A program made the translations under genes and the position numbers. Of a stretch of DNA of 35,130 bases, positions 25,699-34,463 are shown one piece after another; the stretch's first letter is position 1, and each line of letters begins with the position of its first letter. Source of the DNA: Sphingomonadales bacterium (GTDB lineage Bacteria; Pseudomonadota; Alphaproteobacteria; Sphingomonadales; Kordiimonadaceae). The notes beneath the pieces were generated by a model. The model was not told where the DNA came from. It searched no databases and worked only from the letters and a program-made list of their open reading frames with translations. Location of the stretch: the NCBI GenBank assembly GCA_011088215.1, contig JAALKD010000035.1:1-35130 (forward strand), written 5' to 3'.

Positions 25699-26250
25699 TC
25701 ATCGGTCCGAATGTTTCGATTTTACCTGATTATGGATAAAAATCCGGTCTATCGTCGTACCGTTTTCAGACATGGGAACATACAAAACCGTTATCGCCAG
25801 ATAGTTCTGTTGATCCGACAATATATCAGACGAAACCACAACTGGTTTTGCGATTTCAACACAGTGTTTACAGGCCTGCAAAATACGAGCACTAACAAGT
25901 TTATTAGGATACTCGGAGATCAGTTTACCTGTCATAGGGCCATAAAAACTATCCAGCTTTGTACCCTCCAACAGTCCCATGGCGTCAACAAAGCCACCTG
26001 CTGCATCATAGACTGGTTCAACCAATGCAATTTCCGGCAGGACCGATGTCAAATCCCCAGGTTTCAGATCGTCTCGCCGGGGCAGCCGCGCGCCACCGGT
26101 CTGGTTTTCGAAATACCGCAAATCATGGTCGACAACCGGGTCGTGAAGGCGCCACTCTTCCGCATCTTCAATACTGAATTCTCCAATTACCGTGTTATTG
26201 CCTGGCGACGAATTCATTTGGTTGCCCGTTTTTTTGGGTTTGAGTGACAC
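25699..26250 (-). CDS. PAS_5-type small protein (copy 1)
   Basis: A 183-aa soluble protein of the PAS_5 (PF07310-type) group common in Alphaproteobacteria, usually single-domain proteins of unknown partner. It reads DAEEWRLHDPVVDHDLRYFE, RLPRRDDLKPGDLTSVLPEI, LDSFYGPMTGKLISEYPNKL, then LAITVLYVPMSENGTTIDRIFIH. GTG at 26250 and ATG at 26217 are both possible starts. The ATG would remove 11 charged residues that do not look conserved. It is 45-50% similar by eye to the next gene, so the pair is a tandem duplication. No ligand residue is evident. Confidence 0.8.
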   Translation of the reverse strand: MSLKPKKTGNQMNSSPGNNTVIGEFSIEDAEEWRLHDPVVDHDLRYFENQTGGARLPRRDDLKPGDLTSVLPEIALVEPVYDAAGGFVDAMGLLEGTKLDSFYGPMTGKLISEYPNKLVSARILQACKHCVEIAKPVVVSSDILSDQQNYLAITVLYVPMSENGTTIDRIFIHNQVKSKHSDR

Positions 26251-26342
26251 AGTATATAACCGCGCCTATAGCGTACTCCTGTCGACCCCAAAACAAGTTT
26301 ACTTTAATTTTCAGGATAAAATCTAGTCAGGCTGAATTTTTT

Positions 26343-26888
26343 CTATAGGCTCGCCCTTAAGCTATTGGTCCGTCGTTTAAAATATTTTGGTTTCACTTGC
26401 AGATGAAGAAAGATTCGGTCCACTTGCGTGCCGTCATTGGACATGGGCATATAAAGGGCAGTAGTGGCCAAAAAGTTTTTTTGCTCTGACAAGGTATCCG
26501 CCATCGTCATGAAAGGTTTTTTAATTGCAGAGCTATATTTACAGCCCTGCAACACACGCTCAGAAACTTCGCGAGCAGGATACTGCGATACCAGTTTGCC
26601 GGTCAGGGCTCCATAATAGTCATCCAGCTTGCTACCCAACAAAGACGTTTTTGCATCGGTAACAGACCCGTTCCTGTCATATAAAAGCTCAAGGATAGCA
26701 ACCTCGGGCAAAATCGGTTTCATATCTGCAGGATTTAGATCCGCGCGCTTCGGCAACCGTTTGCCTTGGGTTTTTGCTTCGAAATAGCTCAAACTCTCAT
26801 CAACAACCCGGTCATGTTGACGCCAATATTCAGCATCTTCAAATTTAACGCCCGCAATAATCGGCTTTTTTTCCGATGCCAAACTCAT
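26343..26888 (-). CDS. PAS_5-type small protein (copy 2)
   Basis: A 181-aa paralogue of the gene at 25699-26250: DAEYWRQHDRVVDESLSYFE, RLPKRADLNPADMKPILPEV, LDDYYGALTGKLVSQYPARE, LATTALYMPMSNDGTQVDRIFL. The ATG has AGGGG seven bases upstream. The two copies share the same block order along their whole length, so they arose by local duplication. The C-terminus has extra basic residues (KYFKRRTNSLR). The paralogues could sense different signals or form a hetero-oligomer, but nothing in the sequence decides this. Confidence 0.82.
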   Translation of the reverse strand: MSLASEKKPIIAGVKFEDAEYWRQHDRVVDESLSYFEAKTQGKRLPKRADLNPADMKPILPEVAILELLYDRNGSVTDAKTSLLGSKLDDYYGALTGKLVSQYPAREVSERVLQGCKYSSAIKKPFMTMADTLSEQKNFLATTALYMPMSNDGTQVDRIFLHLQVKPKYFKRRTNSLRASL

Positions 26889-27027
26889 ATGTGTCCCCTA
26901 CAAGACCCCCACAAAATAAGCTATCAATCGAAAGAATGATGACATGCGCACAGCGAATGACACCGAGCCACAGCAATCGATGAGGTCTCTATACGCAGGT
27001 TGATCTCGTTTATATTATTTTGGCCCG

Positions 27028-28323
27028 TTATATCGGTACTGGCGCAACATGTCCGATGGGTTCGTCGATGCTGGACGGCGGTGTAGTAAACCAGGAAGGA
27101 CCAGCCTCGGTCATATACAAACAGTCTTCCAAGCGCACACCAAACTCGTCGTAAATATATATGCCCGGTTCGTTAGAAAAGCACATGCCGGGAGCCAGCT
27201 TTGTGGCCTCGCCGCGGACAAAATTTATCCGCTCGTGGCCATCCATACCAATGCCGTGGCCGGTGCGATGGCTCAGGCCTGGTGTCTTGTAACCCGGGCC
27301 GTAGCCCAAGCTCTCATAATAGGCACGAACGGCATCATCAACGCCCCCGGCGGGTGCACCAATTTTTGCGGCGCCGAAAGCAACATCCTGCCCGCGTCGC
27401 ATGGTTTGCCATACCTCCCGCTGACGCGCACTGGCGTCGCCGAACACAAAAGTGCGTGAAATATCAGATTGGTAGCCTTCCACATTGCAGCCACAGTCCA
27501 TCAAAACAACATCGCCGTTTTTCAGGGTTTGTGCTGCGCCAGTGCCATGGGGATAGGCACTGGCCTCCGCCAGCAGCGCCATAGTCCAAATACCCTTACC
27601 GCCCAATTTTGCCTGCGCGCCGCGCATCAGGGCGTTGATATCCGCCGGGGTCATGCCCGCCTCCAGCGTGTTCCAAACGTGATTATAAGCACCCAGCGTC
27701 ACCGCGTTGGCCCGGTGCATTAATTGCAGCTCGTGGGTGGACTTGAACATACGGCAACCATCGACAACACCGCGACCATTGGCGATGGCCACCGATTGTG
27801 CCTTCAGACCCTCAACGACAAAATATCGCACCGAATCTTCAAGCGCGATCGGTTTGTCTGCCACGCCGCGGTCCGCCATGATTTGCTTCACGCGCAAGAA
27901 TGGGTCTTCGTGTTCGTGCCAGGGGCGCACATCATCGCCGAAGCTCATGCGTTCACGCGCTCGAGGTTCCTCAAAAAACGGTGTTACCACCGCAATATCG
28001 CCCTCTGCCGGAATAACCACAGCTGTCAGCCGCTCGCTGCGACCCCAACGAATGCCGGTGAAGTAAACCATAGACGAGCCGGGTTCCAGCAATAGCGCAC
28101 CAAGGCCTTGCTCGCGTAAAAGCTCTTGTGCTTTTGCAATGCGTGCCTTTCGCTCTGCCGCTGAAATAGGCACTGCATCGGTCGCAATATTTTGCAGCCC
28201 GCCACCAGTTTGCATCGCCACTGATGCTCGACCTGTGGCTTGCAACGAAGGAGCCAGCGCAGTTACCGCTGCAATCCCAGTTAACCCCTTAAGAAATGAT
28301 CGTTTAGATTGGCTTGAGCTCAC
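27028..28323 (-). CDS. Periplasmic M24-family aminopeptidase P/Xaa-Pro peptidase
   Basis: A 431-aa metallopeptidase that splits Xaa-Pro bonds. The N-terminus SSSQSKRSFLKGLTGIAAVTALAP is a Tat-like leader with KR instead of RR, so export is likely. A creatinase-N-like domain (VYFTGIRWGRSERLTAVV) precedes the pita-bread domain, whose metal ligands are visible: two Asp in MDCGCNVEGYQSDISRTF, His in TGHGIGMDGHE, Glu in SNEPGIYIY, and Glu in VRLEDCLYM. The start is GTG at 28323, with AAGGGG seven bases upstream. It follows the amidohydrolase gene by 16 bases on the same strand. The two exported peptidases are probably one operon for proline-containing peptides. Confidence 0.92.
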   Translation of the reverse strand: MSSSQSKRSFLKGLTGIAAVTALAPSLQATGRASVAMQTGGGLQNIATDAVPISAAERKARIAKAQELLREQGLGALLLEPGSSMVYFTGIRWGRSERLTAVVIPAEGDIAVVTPFFEEPRARERMSFGDDVRPWHEHEDPFLRVKQIMADRGVADKPIALEDSVRYFVVEGLKAQSVAIANGRGVVDGCRMFKSTHELQLMHRANAVTLGAYNHVWNTLEAGMTPADINALMRGAQAKLGGKGIWTMALLAEASAYPHGTGAAQTLKNGDVVLMDCGCNVEGYQSDISRTFVFGDASARQREVWQTMRRGQDVAFGAAKIGAPAGGVDDAVRAYYESLGYGPGYKTPGLSHRTGHGIGMDGHERINFVRGEATKLAPGMCFSNEPGIYIYDEFGVRLEDCLYMTEAGPSWFTTPPSSIDEPIGHVAPVPI

Positions 28324-28339
28324 CTGTCGCCCCTTGTGT

Positions 28340-29635
28340 TTAGTTGGCTGACTTAACGACCTTGCCGCCCTTCATGACGAAGCCTACGTTTTCGGTCACT
28401 GAAATGTCGTCCAGCGGATTACCGGAAACGGCAATAATATCAGCCATGAAGCCCTCCTTTAGTGCACCGATGTCATTTTCCATTTTCAGGAGCGTCGCCG
28501 AGTTGATGGTAGCAGCCTGCAGTGCCTGCATCGGTGTCATGCCGTATTTCACCATACGCGAGAACTGTTTGGCGTTGTCGCCGTGCGGATAGATGGCAGC
28601 GTCGGAGCCGAACACCATTTTCACACCGGCGCGTACCGCGCGGCCAAAAGCATCACGCTGGGCAGCAGACACCTGCTTTTCCTTGTTGATATTTTCTTCC
28701 GGCACACCGTTGGCCTCACCGAAGGCAAGGGTATATTCGGTGTTGTAAATGTCCATTGAGAAATAGGTGCCATATTCCTTGGCCAGCGCTATTGCTTCAT
28801 CGTCGGCGAAACTGGCATGCTCGATGCTGTCAACACCGGCGACAATCGCGGCCTTGATACCGTCTGTGCCGTGGGCGTGGGCGGCGATGGTCATTTCGCG
28901 CTGGTGCGCTTCTGTAACCGCTGCCTTTAGTTCATCCAGACTAAGTTGCTGCGCCCCGACTTTGGTGCCCTTGGAGAAGACACCGCCGGTGGCGCATACT
29001 TTGATTGCGTTGGCGCCGTATTTGATATTTTCGCGTACTTTGGCGCGGATTGCCCACGGGCCGTCTGCCGCGCCGCCGCTGCTGACCTGCATTTCAGGAG
29101 GCATAAAATTATTGTCGCAGTGGCCACCGGTGATTCCGATGGAATTTCCAACCGCGAAAATACGAGGGCCATCAATGTCGCCTGCGTTAATACCGTCGCG
29201 CACCGCGATAACGCTGTAGCCGCCCGCGCCCACATTGCGCACAGTGGTGAAACCGGCCTGCAGGGTTTTGCGAGCATTTTTGACCGCGACAATTGCCTCA
29301 CGCGGCGCCGAATAACTAAGCCCGGCGAAGAAATTACCGCCTGCATCGCCTGACAGATGCACATGCATGTCCATAAAGCCGGGGGTAAGGGTCATGCCGT
29401 CCAGCGCGATGGTCTCGGCACCGTCGGGTACAGACAGCTGTCCGGCTGTGCCCACCGCCGCGATGCGCCCGTCGCGGATAACCAGCGCTGGGTTTTGAAC
29501 CAGCGTGCCGCCAACCACGTCAACCATGGCCCCTGCGGTCAGGTAAATGTCGCCGTCTTCGGCAATGGTTGGTGCCGCAACGGACAGCAATAAGGCTGAA
29601 ACAGCCGTGGTAATTTTTAACAGTGAACGACGCAT
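28340..29635 (-). CDS. Exported amidohydrolase, prolidase-like (Xaa-Pro dipeptidase family)
   Basis: A 431-aa amidohydrolase-superfamily enzyme. The signal peptide is MRRSLLKITTAVSALLLSVA, cut before EDGDIY. Metal ligands: the HxH of MDMHVHLSGDAG, a carbamylated-type Lys in NAIKVCATGGVFSKG, His in TIAAHAHGTDG, His in IEHASFADDEA, and Asp in GSDAAIYPHGDN. The order and spacing match periplasmic prolidases of the Sgx9260/Cc2672 group, which act on Xaa-Pro or Xaa-Arg/Lys dipeptides. GGAAGGG lies before the ATG. It is the first gene of the amidohydrolase-M24 pair, and the OPT transporter lies nearby on the same strand, which suggests peptide scavenging. Confidence 0.9.
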   Translation of the reverse strand: MRRSLLKITTAVSALLLSVAAPTIAEDGDIYLTAGAMVDVVGGTLVQNPALVIRDGRIAAVGTAGQLSVPDGAETIALDGMTLTPGFMDMHVHLSGDAGGNFFAGLSYSAPREAIVAVKNARKTLQAGFTTVRNVGAGGYSVIAVRDGINAGDIDGPRIFAVGNSIGITGGHCDNNFMPPEMQVSSGGAADGPWAIRAKVRENIKYGANAIKVCATGGVFSKGTKVGAQQLSLDELKAAVTEAHQREMTIAAHAHGTDGIKAAIVAGVDSIEHASFADDEAIALAKEYGTYFSMDIYNTEYTLAFGEANGVPEENINKEKQVSAAQRDAFGRAVRAGVKMVFGSDAAIYPHGDNAKQFSRMVKYGMTPMQALQAATINSATLLKMENDIGALKEGFMADIIAVSGNPLDDISVTENVGFVMKGGKVVKSAN

Positions 29636-29976
29636 GAAAACCCTTCCAAGGAAATAATGAACCGCGAGCCTAAGGGGTTTGGGTGCGAGTGTCTATCATG
29701 GTTTGAACACAAAACCTGGAACCCGCCCTTACACCTTCGTCGATCGGGGCTGCCCCAGCATTGGGCTCATAAACCCGAATGGTGCCAAACGCACTCTACA
29801 CTGTGCGAAGCGCGGGTAAAGTCGTGCTTTTAGAACGATTGAGCATATTTTAACGACTTCTAGTCATTCAAAAAAACAGCCAGCCCTACTATTAATCTCC
29901 GGCGACGCGACCCCAAAACAGCTCCAGAACGGTCACGTCCAAACGGTTGATTTATGAAATATAGAAAGGAAATAAA
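29636..29976. other. Divergent intergenic region, no gene seen
   Basis: This 341-base gap lies between the divergent amidohydrolase (minus) and SnoaL-like (plus) genes and should hold both promoters. I see no tRNA, strong hairpin or long dyad. GACT-TCT-AGTC near 29855 is short. AAAGGA at 29965-29970 is the Shine-Dalgarno of the plus-strand gene. No convincing -35/-10 pair was fixed. Confidence 0.5.
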
Positions 29977-30330
29977 ATGAGCAATGATTTGATGAGCTTG
30001 GAAGCTGCCGTAAACGATTTGACCAAAAAGGGTACGATTCTTGATTCGATTGAACAATTTTACGCCGACAACTGCACATTCACAGAAAGCGACGGTTCAA
30101 GTCGTCAATCAAAAACCGAGCAAACCACGCATCTTGCTGGTTTTTTTGGAAGCCTAACAAGCTTCGACGGCGCGACGTTGCACGGTCAGGCTGTGGGAGA
30201 TAATTTTTCTGCCAGCGAATGGACCTTTAACATGACCGGCGGCGACGGTGAAAAAATTCAGTGGAACGAAGTTCTCGTTCGCACCTGGGAAAACGGCAAA
30301 GTTGTTACCGAACAATATTATATGAAATAG
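29977..30330 (+). CDS. SnoaL-like/NTF2-fold small protein
   Basis: A 117-aa soluble protein. The N-terminus DLTKKGTILDSIEQFYADNCTF and the end WTFNMTGGDGEKIQWNEVLVRTWENGKVVTEQYYMK follow the SnoaL-like nuclear-transport-factor-2 pattern: a helix, then a curved sheet that holds a ligand pocket. AAAGGA precedes the ATG with suitable spacing. It lies alone on the plus strand between the peptidase and OPT operons. Function unknown; such proteins are often small-molecule isomerases or hydrolases. Confidence 0.78.
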   Translation: MSNDLMSLEAAVNDLTKKGTILDSIEQFYADNCTFTESDGSSRQSKTEQTTHLAGFFGSLTSFDGATLHGQAVGDNFSASEWTFNMTGGDGEKIQWNEVLVRTWENGKVVTEQYYMK

Positions 30331-30412
30331 TCTCTCCACAGACTTGATCATCGAAATAACGCCCGCATCTGATAAGGGCACGGGTGTTATTCTCGTTACA
30401 TTGGGGCGTCGA

Positions 30413-30967
30413 TCATACGTGCGCAGCAACAGGCGCGGCGCTCGACGCTTTTTCGAACTCCTCGCGGGCGTGTTTGAACTGCGACAGGGATTTCTCCACA
30501 TACATCAACACTTCGTCCACATAGCCGTCGGTAGAAGCCGACCAGACACGGTTGATGTAACGCTCCCCTGCCGCGAAGCTGGACATAATGTCGGCGAATT
30601 GCTGCAGGCCGAAAATATGCTTCATGCTGTCACGGGCATCGGCAAAGTTATTCAGGTCTTCCCGGAATAGTTTATCGATCTCGAAGCGCATATCATAGGT
30701 GGGCACAGCTTCCTTGCGGCCATCAAGCGCCTCCAGGTTTTTAACGATATTGTCCAGGCTTGCGCCCAACACGCGGCGGTTGTTCTGCAGCTTGTCGCTG
30801 GACTTGGCCTCAGACGCATCCATGCGTTTAATGAGGACAACCCCGATAACACCTGCAATGATAACCGGTACGAAAGTGACCCAATCAATGTGGGTTTCAT
30901 CGAGCGAGGCCAAAAATGCCCCGCCAAGAAAAGAAGCGGCAACAAGTAAATATGCAATGGTTTTCAT
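30413..30967 (-). CDS. Two-TM membrane protein of unknown function, linked to OPT
   Basis: A 184-aa protein I do not recognise. Two membrane segments (residues 4-21 and 28-47: YLLVAASFLGGAFLAS, FVPVIIAGVIGVVLI) are followed by a long soluble helical domain with LQNNRRVLGASLDNIVKNLEAL, DKLFREDLNNFADARDSMK, ADIMSSFAAGERYINRVWSAS and VLMYVEKSLSQFKHAREEFEK. It starts 11 bases after the OPT transporter stop, with AGGGAGAG before the ATG, so it is cotranscribed with the transporter and may be an accessory subunit. That link is context only. Confidence 0.7.
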   Translation of the reverse strand: MKTIAYLLVAASFLGGAFLASLDETHIDWVTFVPVIIAGVIGVVLIKRMDASEAKSSDKLQNNRRVLGASLDNIVKNLEALDGRKEAVPTYDMRFEIDKLFREDLNNFADARDSMKHIFGLQQFADIMSSFAAGERYINRVWSASTDGYVDEVLMYVEKSLSQFKHAREEFEKASSAAPVAAHV

Positions 30968-30978
30968 CTTTTCTCTCC

Positions 30979-32739
30979 CTAGCTTGCGTTCATGATGATG
31001 AAACCGGCCCGCCCGACGCCCATAAGCGCTTCGCCGACAATCAGACCTGCCGCAATGGGAATGCCTACATTGTCAGACCAATGAGTTCCCTTCTTACGGT
31101 CGCTAATTTCACGCGCCAGCGTACCCAGCGAATAGGTCAACACAATATTAAACGGTAAGTAAAACCCGAGGCCGACTGTGATACCAAGTCCGGTCATAAG
31201 CGCCGAGAGCACGGCGCCCAGCGCCGCGCCTGCCATATATTTCTCAATCGGCACATCGCCGCCGGTGATACCCTGCACCATAGAGGCCAGCGCCTGGCCC
31301 TGCGGTGCGGGCAATTCGTCAGACCCGAGCGTGTAGGCCTCATGCAGCAGGAATATCAGCACGATGATAACAATCGGCCCCAGCCACGCACCGAAAAATT
31401 GCCCCATCTGCTGCATGCGCGGGGTCGCACCCACCAAATAACCGGTTTTCAGGTCCAACATCAAATCGGTGGCCTGGCTCATGGCCACACAAGTGGCAGC
31501 CCCCACGGTGACCGAGGCAACAATCGCCTGGCCGGTATCCATGCCGCCGAATGTTTGGGTGATCATGATCAGGATAGTAACCGCCACCAGGGTCATGCCC
31601 GACAGCGGCGACCAATTGGTGCGGCCAATGGCTTCCGACAGAATAATCCCAGCCATCCATATCCACAGCGTGCCCAGCACCGCCATCATCAGGCCGCGCA
31701 CAAGGCCAACTTCCTCGGCGGATGTAACCGCCATCACACCCAGCAAGATGGCTGCGCCGCCAATGGCAAAATACAGTAGCTTGATCGGCATCTCATCGCG
31801 GCTCATGGCGCTTTCAACTTTCGACGACGACTGCATCGATTTAACCGCCGAGCGAATGAGCGGAAAGGCAAACAGAACGCCGACAACGGCGCCGCCGATT
31901 AACATGCCAATACCTGTAGGCCTGAACAGAAGCGTGCGCAGGCTGCCCGGGTCATTTATCACCACGCCGTCGATCACCGGGAACAAGCTGGTTGCATCCA
32001 AGAGCGGTGCCAGTACCCAGTAACAAACATACCCACCAATGATGAAAGCAAGCCCGCCGCGCCCGGCAATGAAGGCAACCGCTGCCGTCATCAGCGACAG
32101 ATACCATGTGCCGTTCAGATAGTCTGGCAGACCCAGCATGGAAAACAGCGGAAAATATTCATAGTCGAAATAGACGGTCGCGATATGCACTAGCGCAGAG
32201 ACAATCATCGCGCCAATCAGCAGTTTGGCCTTTTCAATGCCCGCACCGGGGGACTTGAGGATAGAGGCCACTGCCACTCCGCCAGGGTAAGTCAGCCGCT
32301 CAAAATCAATCATTTGTTTCCTGAGCGGAATGATAAAGGCAATGCCCAGAAATGCACCCGCAATAGCACCGAAGGTCAGGATATAAGGGTCAAAATCATT
32401 GCCGTAGCCTAGGATGAATATGGCCGGAACCGAGAACATCATGCCTGATGAAGCACCGTTAACCGCACTGGCCACCGTTTGAGTTACATTGTTTTCAACA
32501 ATCGACCGGCGGCGCAGGATGCCGCGCAGGATACCAAAACCAAGGATCGCCGCCAGCTCGGAACCTTCAATGGAAAAACCCAGCTTAAGCGACGCGAAGC
32601 CAATAGACAGGGCAATAATCACCCCGAGAAAATAACCGACAATAACCGCGTGCGGGGTTAATTCCGGATAGGCGCCGCGCGTTAACGGCCCCGATGGTCC
32701 CGACGGCGCAGCCGCAGATGATGCTGTTGTTTCCGACAC
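30979..32739 (-). CDS. OPT-family oligopeptide transporter
   Basis: A 586-aa inner-membrane protein with about 14-16 hydrophobic helices. Family segments: ELTPHAVIVGYFLGVIIALS, ERLTYPGGVAVASILKS, GGRGGLAFIIGGYVCYW-like blocks, MSQATDLMLDLKTGYLVGATPRMQQMGQ, and DNVGIPIAAGLIVGEALMGVG near the C-terminus. OPT proteins import oligopeptides or metal chelates with protons. A TTG at 32757 is open further up, but GTG at 32739 has GGGGAGGGG seven bases upstream, so I use it. Its partner is the two-TM protein 11 bases downstream. Secreted Xaa-Pro peptidases nearby suggest peptide substrates. Confidence 0.9.
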   Translation of the reverse strand: MSETTASSAAAPSGPSGPLTRGAYPELTPHAVIVGYFLGVIIALSIGFASLKLGFSIEGSELAAILGFGILRGILRRRSIVENNVTQTVASAVNGASSGMMFSVPAIFILGYGNDFDPYILTFGAIAGAFLGIAFIIPLRKQMIDFERLTYPGGVAVASILKSPGAGIEKAKLLIGAMIVSALVHIATVYFDYEYFPLFSMLGLPDYLNGTWYLSLMTAAVAFIAGRGGLAFIIGGYVCYWVLAPLLDATSLFPVIDGVVINDPGSLRTLLFRPTGIGMLIGGAVVGVLFAFPLIRSAVKSMQSSSKVESAMSRDEMPIKLLYFAIGGAAILLGVMAVTSAEEVGLVRGLMMAVLGTLWIWMAGIILSEAIGRTNWSPLSGMTLVAVTILIMITQTFGGMDTGQAIVASVTVGAATCVAMSQATDLMLDLKTGYLVGATPRMQQMGQFFGAWLGPIVIIVLIFLLHEAYTLGSDELPAPQGQALASMVQGITGGDVPIEKYMAGAALGAVLSALMTGLGITVGLGFYLPFNIVLTYSLGTLAREISDRKKGTHWSDNVGIPIAAGLIVGEALMGVGRAGFIIMNAS

Positions 32740-32823
32740 TGAAAATCCCCTCCCCAAGGTACGACCAACACTGGCCTGATCAATCTAGTATATTTTTTTG
32801 CAGGCATCTGTCCACTATCGGCT

Positions 32824-32866
32824 TGCCTGTTCCCCTAAACAGGCATAGCACTATCACACCTGATAG
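32824..32866. promoter_or_regulatory. Dyads in the OPT/MATE divergent region
   Basis: Two inverted repeats lie in the 223-base gap between the divergent OPT and MATE genes. They are TGCCTGTT/AACAGGCA (32824-32831 and 32838-32845, six-base loop) and CTATCA-CACC-TGATAG (32851-32866). The second looks like an operator for a dimeric repressor. The first has no T tract. They may control either or both genes. No regulator gene is adjacent. Confidence 0.45.
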
Positions 32867-32962
32867 CGATGCTCCAATCTCCCGATGTAAGCTTTTGGCC
32901 AAAACTATCGGCGGGACCAGCGCATACGATTTAATCCTTAATTCGAAGGAACCAACAAGGCG

Positions 32963-34249
32963 ATGACCAGCGCGCCAACAATCACTGACCAGCATTGGCT
33001 GAAAACCCGGCTCAAGCGCCATGTGCGCGAGCTGGTGCGCCTCGCTGTGCCTGCGGTGATGATGCGGGTTGGCCTTATGGCTGTTGCCATGGTTGATACG
33101 GCCATGGTGGGCCATTATGCCACCCAGCATTTGGCCTGGCTTAACCTGGCGAACCAGTCCGTTATCATGTTCACGCTGGTTATCGGTCTGGGACTTCTCT
33201 CGGGCATCATTATATACACCGCCAACGCATACGGTCAGGCCGACTTTCGCGGGGCCGGTAAAGTATGGCGGCGAACCCTGCCTTTCTCGCTGTTGCTTGG
33301 TGGTATTCTAGTGGCCATTTGCTGGCCCGCAGAAATGTGGCTAACCATGCTCGGGCAGAATCCGGAAAACGCCGCCGCAGGCGGCAATCTGGTGCGCATC
33401 CTCGCGCTCGGCCTACCCGGACATCTGTTGTTTGTTAACTGCACCATGTTTCTGGAGGGCATCCGCCGCAGCCATGTAGGCTTTTATCTGATGATTGGTG
33501 CTAACGTCGTCAATCTGGCATTAAATTATGCGCTGATTTTTGGCAACTGGGGTGCGCCCGAACTGGGAGCAGAGGGCTCCGCATGGGCATCCACTGGCGT
33601 GCGCTGGTTTATGGCCGCAAGCGCGCTCTACTACGTGTGGAATGCCAAATCGTTGCGCAAATTCAAACTGCGCGAACCGCACGGGCAGCGTATTAGCGAA
33701 TGGCGTGATCAGCGTCAGATGGGATATGCCTCAGGTGTGTCATTGGCTGCCGAAGTATTGGCCTTTTCTGCGCTTGCTATTTTCGCTGGCTGGATCGGCA
33801 CTGTACCACTCGCCGCCTTCGGCGTCGTATATCAGGTGTTGGGCATGCCTTTAATGATATCTATTGGTATCGGTGTCGCAACAAGCGTGCGGGTTGGCAT
33901 ATCTCTATCACGGCGAGACGGGCACGATGCACAGCTGGCGAGTTACACCGGCCTCGGCATGACAATCGTCATCGTCAGCTTGCTGGCGCTGGTCATATTC
34001 GCCTTCACCGACACGCTGATGCGTATTTTCACCAATGATATGCAAATCATTGACCTGTTGGTGCCAATTGCGGCCATTTATATTTTCGGCATGATCTTTG
34101 ACGCCGCTCAAATGGTCGCATCAAGGTTCTCCGAGGTTACAAAGAAACCTGGTGGCCCACTTACCTTCAGGGCGCAGCCTTTGTGTGTGTCATGTTGCCG
34201 TCAAGCTATTATCTGGGCATTCATCTGGAACGCGGCTTTCAGGGCCTGA
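32963..34249 (+). CDS. MATE-family multidrug/Na+ efflux transporter (frameshifted near the end)
   Basis: An inner-membrane MATE exporter with about 12 helices. LVRLAVPAVMMRVGLMAVAM opens the first. MVDTAMVGHY, NLANQSVIMFTLVIGLGLLSG, AEGSAWASTGVRWFMAASA and PLAAFGVVYQVLGMPLMISI are MATE-typical blocks. The frame breaks at about 34126 (AGG then TTC). From there this frame reads random residues to a stop at 34247-34249. In the other frame the expected end (LRGYKETWWPTYLQGAAF and helix 12) continues to 34356. One base appears lost. The whole protein would be about 464 aa, a normal MATE length. Substrate unknown. It is divergent from the OPT gene. Confidence 0.88.
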   Translation: MTSAPTITDQHWLKTRLKRHVRELVRLAVPAVMMRVGLMAVAMVDTAMVGHYATQHLAWLNLANQSVIMFTLVIGLGLLSGIIIYTANAYGQADFRGAGKVWRRTLPFSLLLGGILVAICWPAEMWLTMLGQNPENAAAGGNLVRILALGLPGHLLFVNCTMFLEGIRRSHVGFYLMIGANVVNLALNYALIFGNWGAPELGAEGSAWASTGVRWFMAASALYYVWNAKSLRKFKLREPHGQRISEWRDQRQMGYASGVSLAAEVLAFSALAIFAGWIGTVPLAAFGVVYQVLGMPLMISIGIGVATSVRVGISLSRRDGHDAQLASYTGLGMTIVIVSLLALVIFAFTDTLMRIFTNDMQIIDLLVPIAAIYIFGMIFDAAQMVASRFSEVTKKPGGPLTFRAQPLCVSCCRQAIIWAFIWNAAFRA

Positions 34250-34356
34250 TGGAAGGCATGCTGGCCGGAGTGATCGTCTCCTTCATTCTGCAACTGCTGC
34301 GGTTTCTGTTTTTGGCCAAGCGGGAAATCCGCCGACAAGCCGAGCGTAACAAATAG
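34129..34356 (+). pseudogene. C-terminal end of MATE in the shifted frame
   Basis: From codon 34129 the reading frame shifted by one base gives LRGYKETWWPTYLQGAAF, VCVMLPSSYYLGIHLERGFQ, GLMEGMLAGVIVSFILQLLR and ends RRQAERNK at the TAG 34354-34356. This is the last two helices of a MATE protein and fits directly after the R codon at 34124-34126. A single missing base (perhaps GTT or CTT for TT) repairs the gene. Whether the lesion is real or a sequence error cannot be told here. Confidence 0.8.
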
Positions 34357-34463
34357 GTCACTCGTACACTACCGGCTCAATTATACCCATTTTTTAACCT
34401 TTCTTTTGCCTTGCTTTTACCATTTTGTGTTTCAAAATAGGGCGAAGGGAAAGGGCAATTGCT

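Noticed and set aside
29636..29976. A tRNA or small RNA in the gap before the SnoaL-like gene
   Set aside because: No cloverleaf, no CCA end and no strong hairpin with a T tract was found.
34098..34349. Small gene at the end of MATE in a third frame
   Set aside because: Its protein shows no family pattern. The other shifted frame gives the exact expected MATE end up to 34356.
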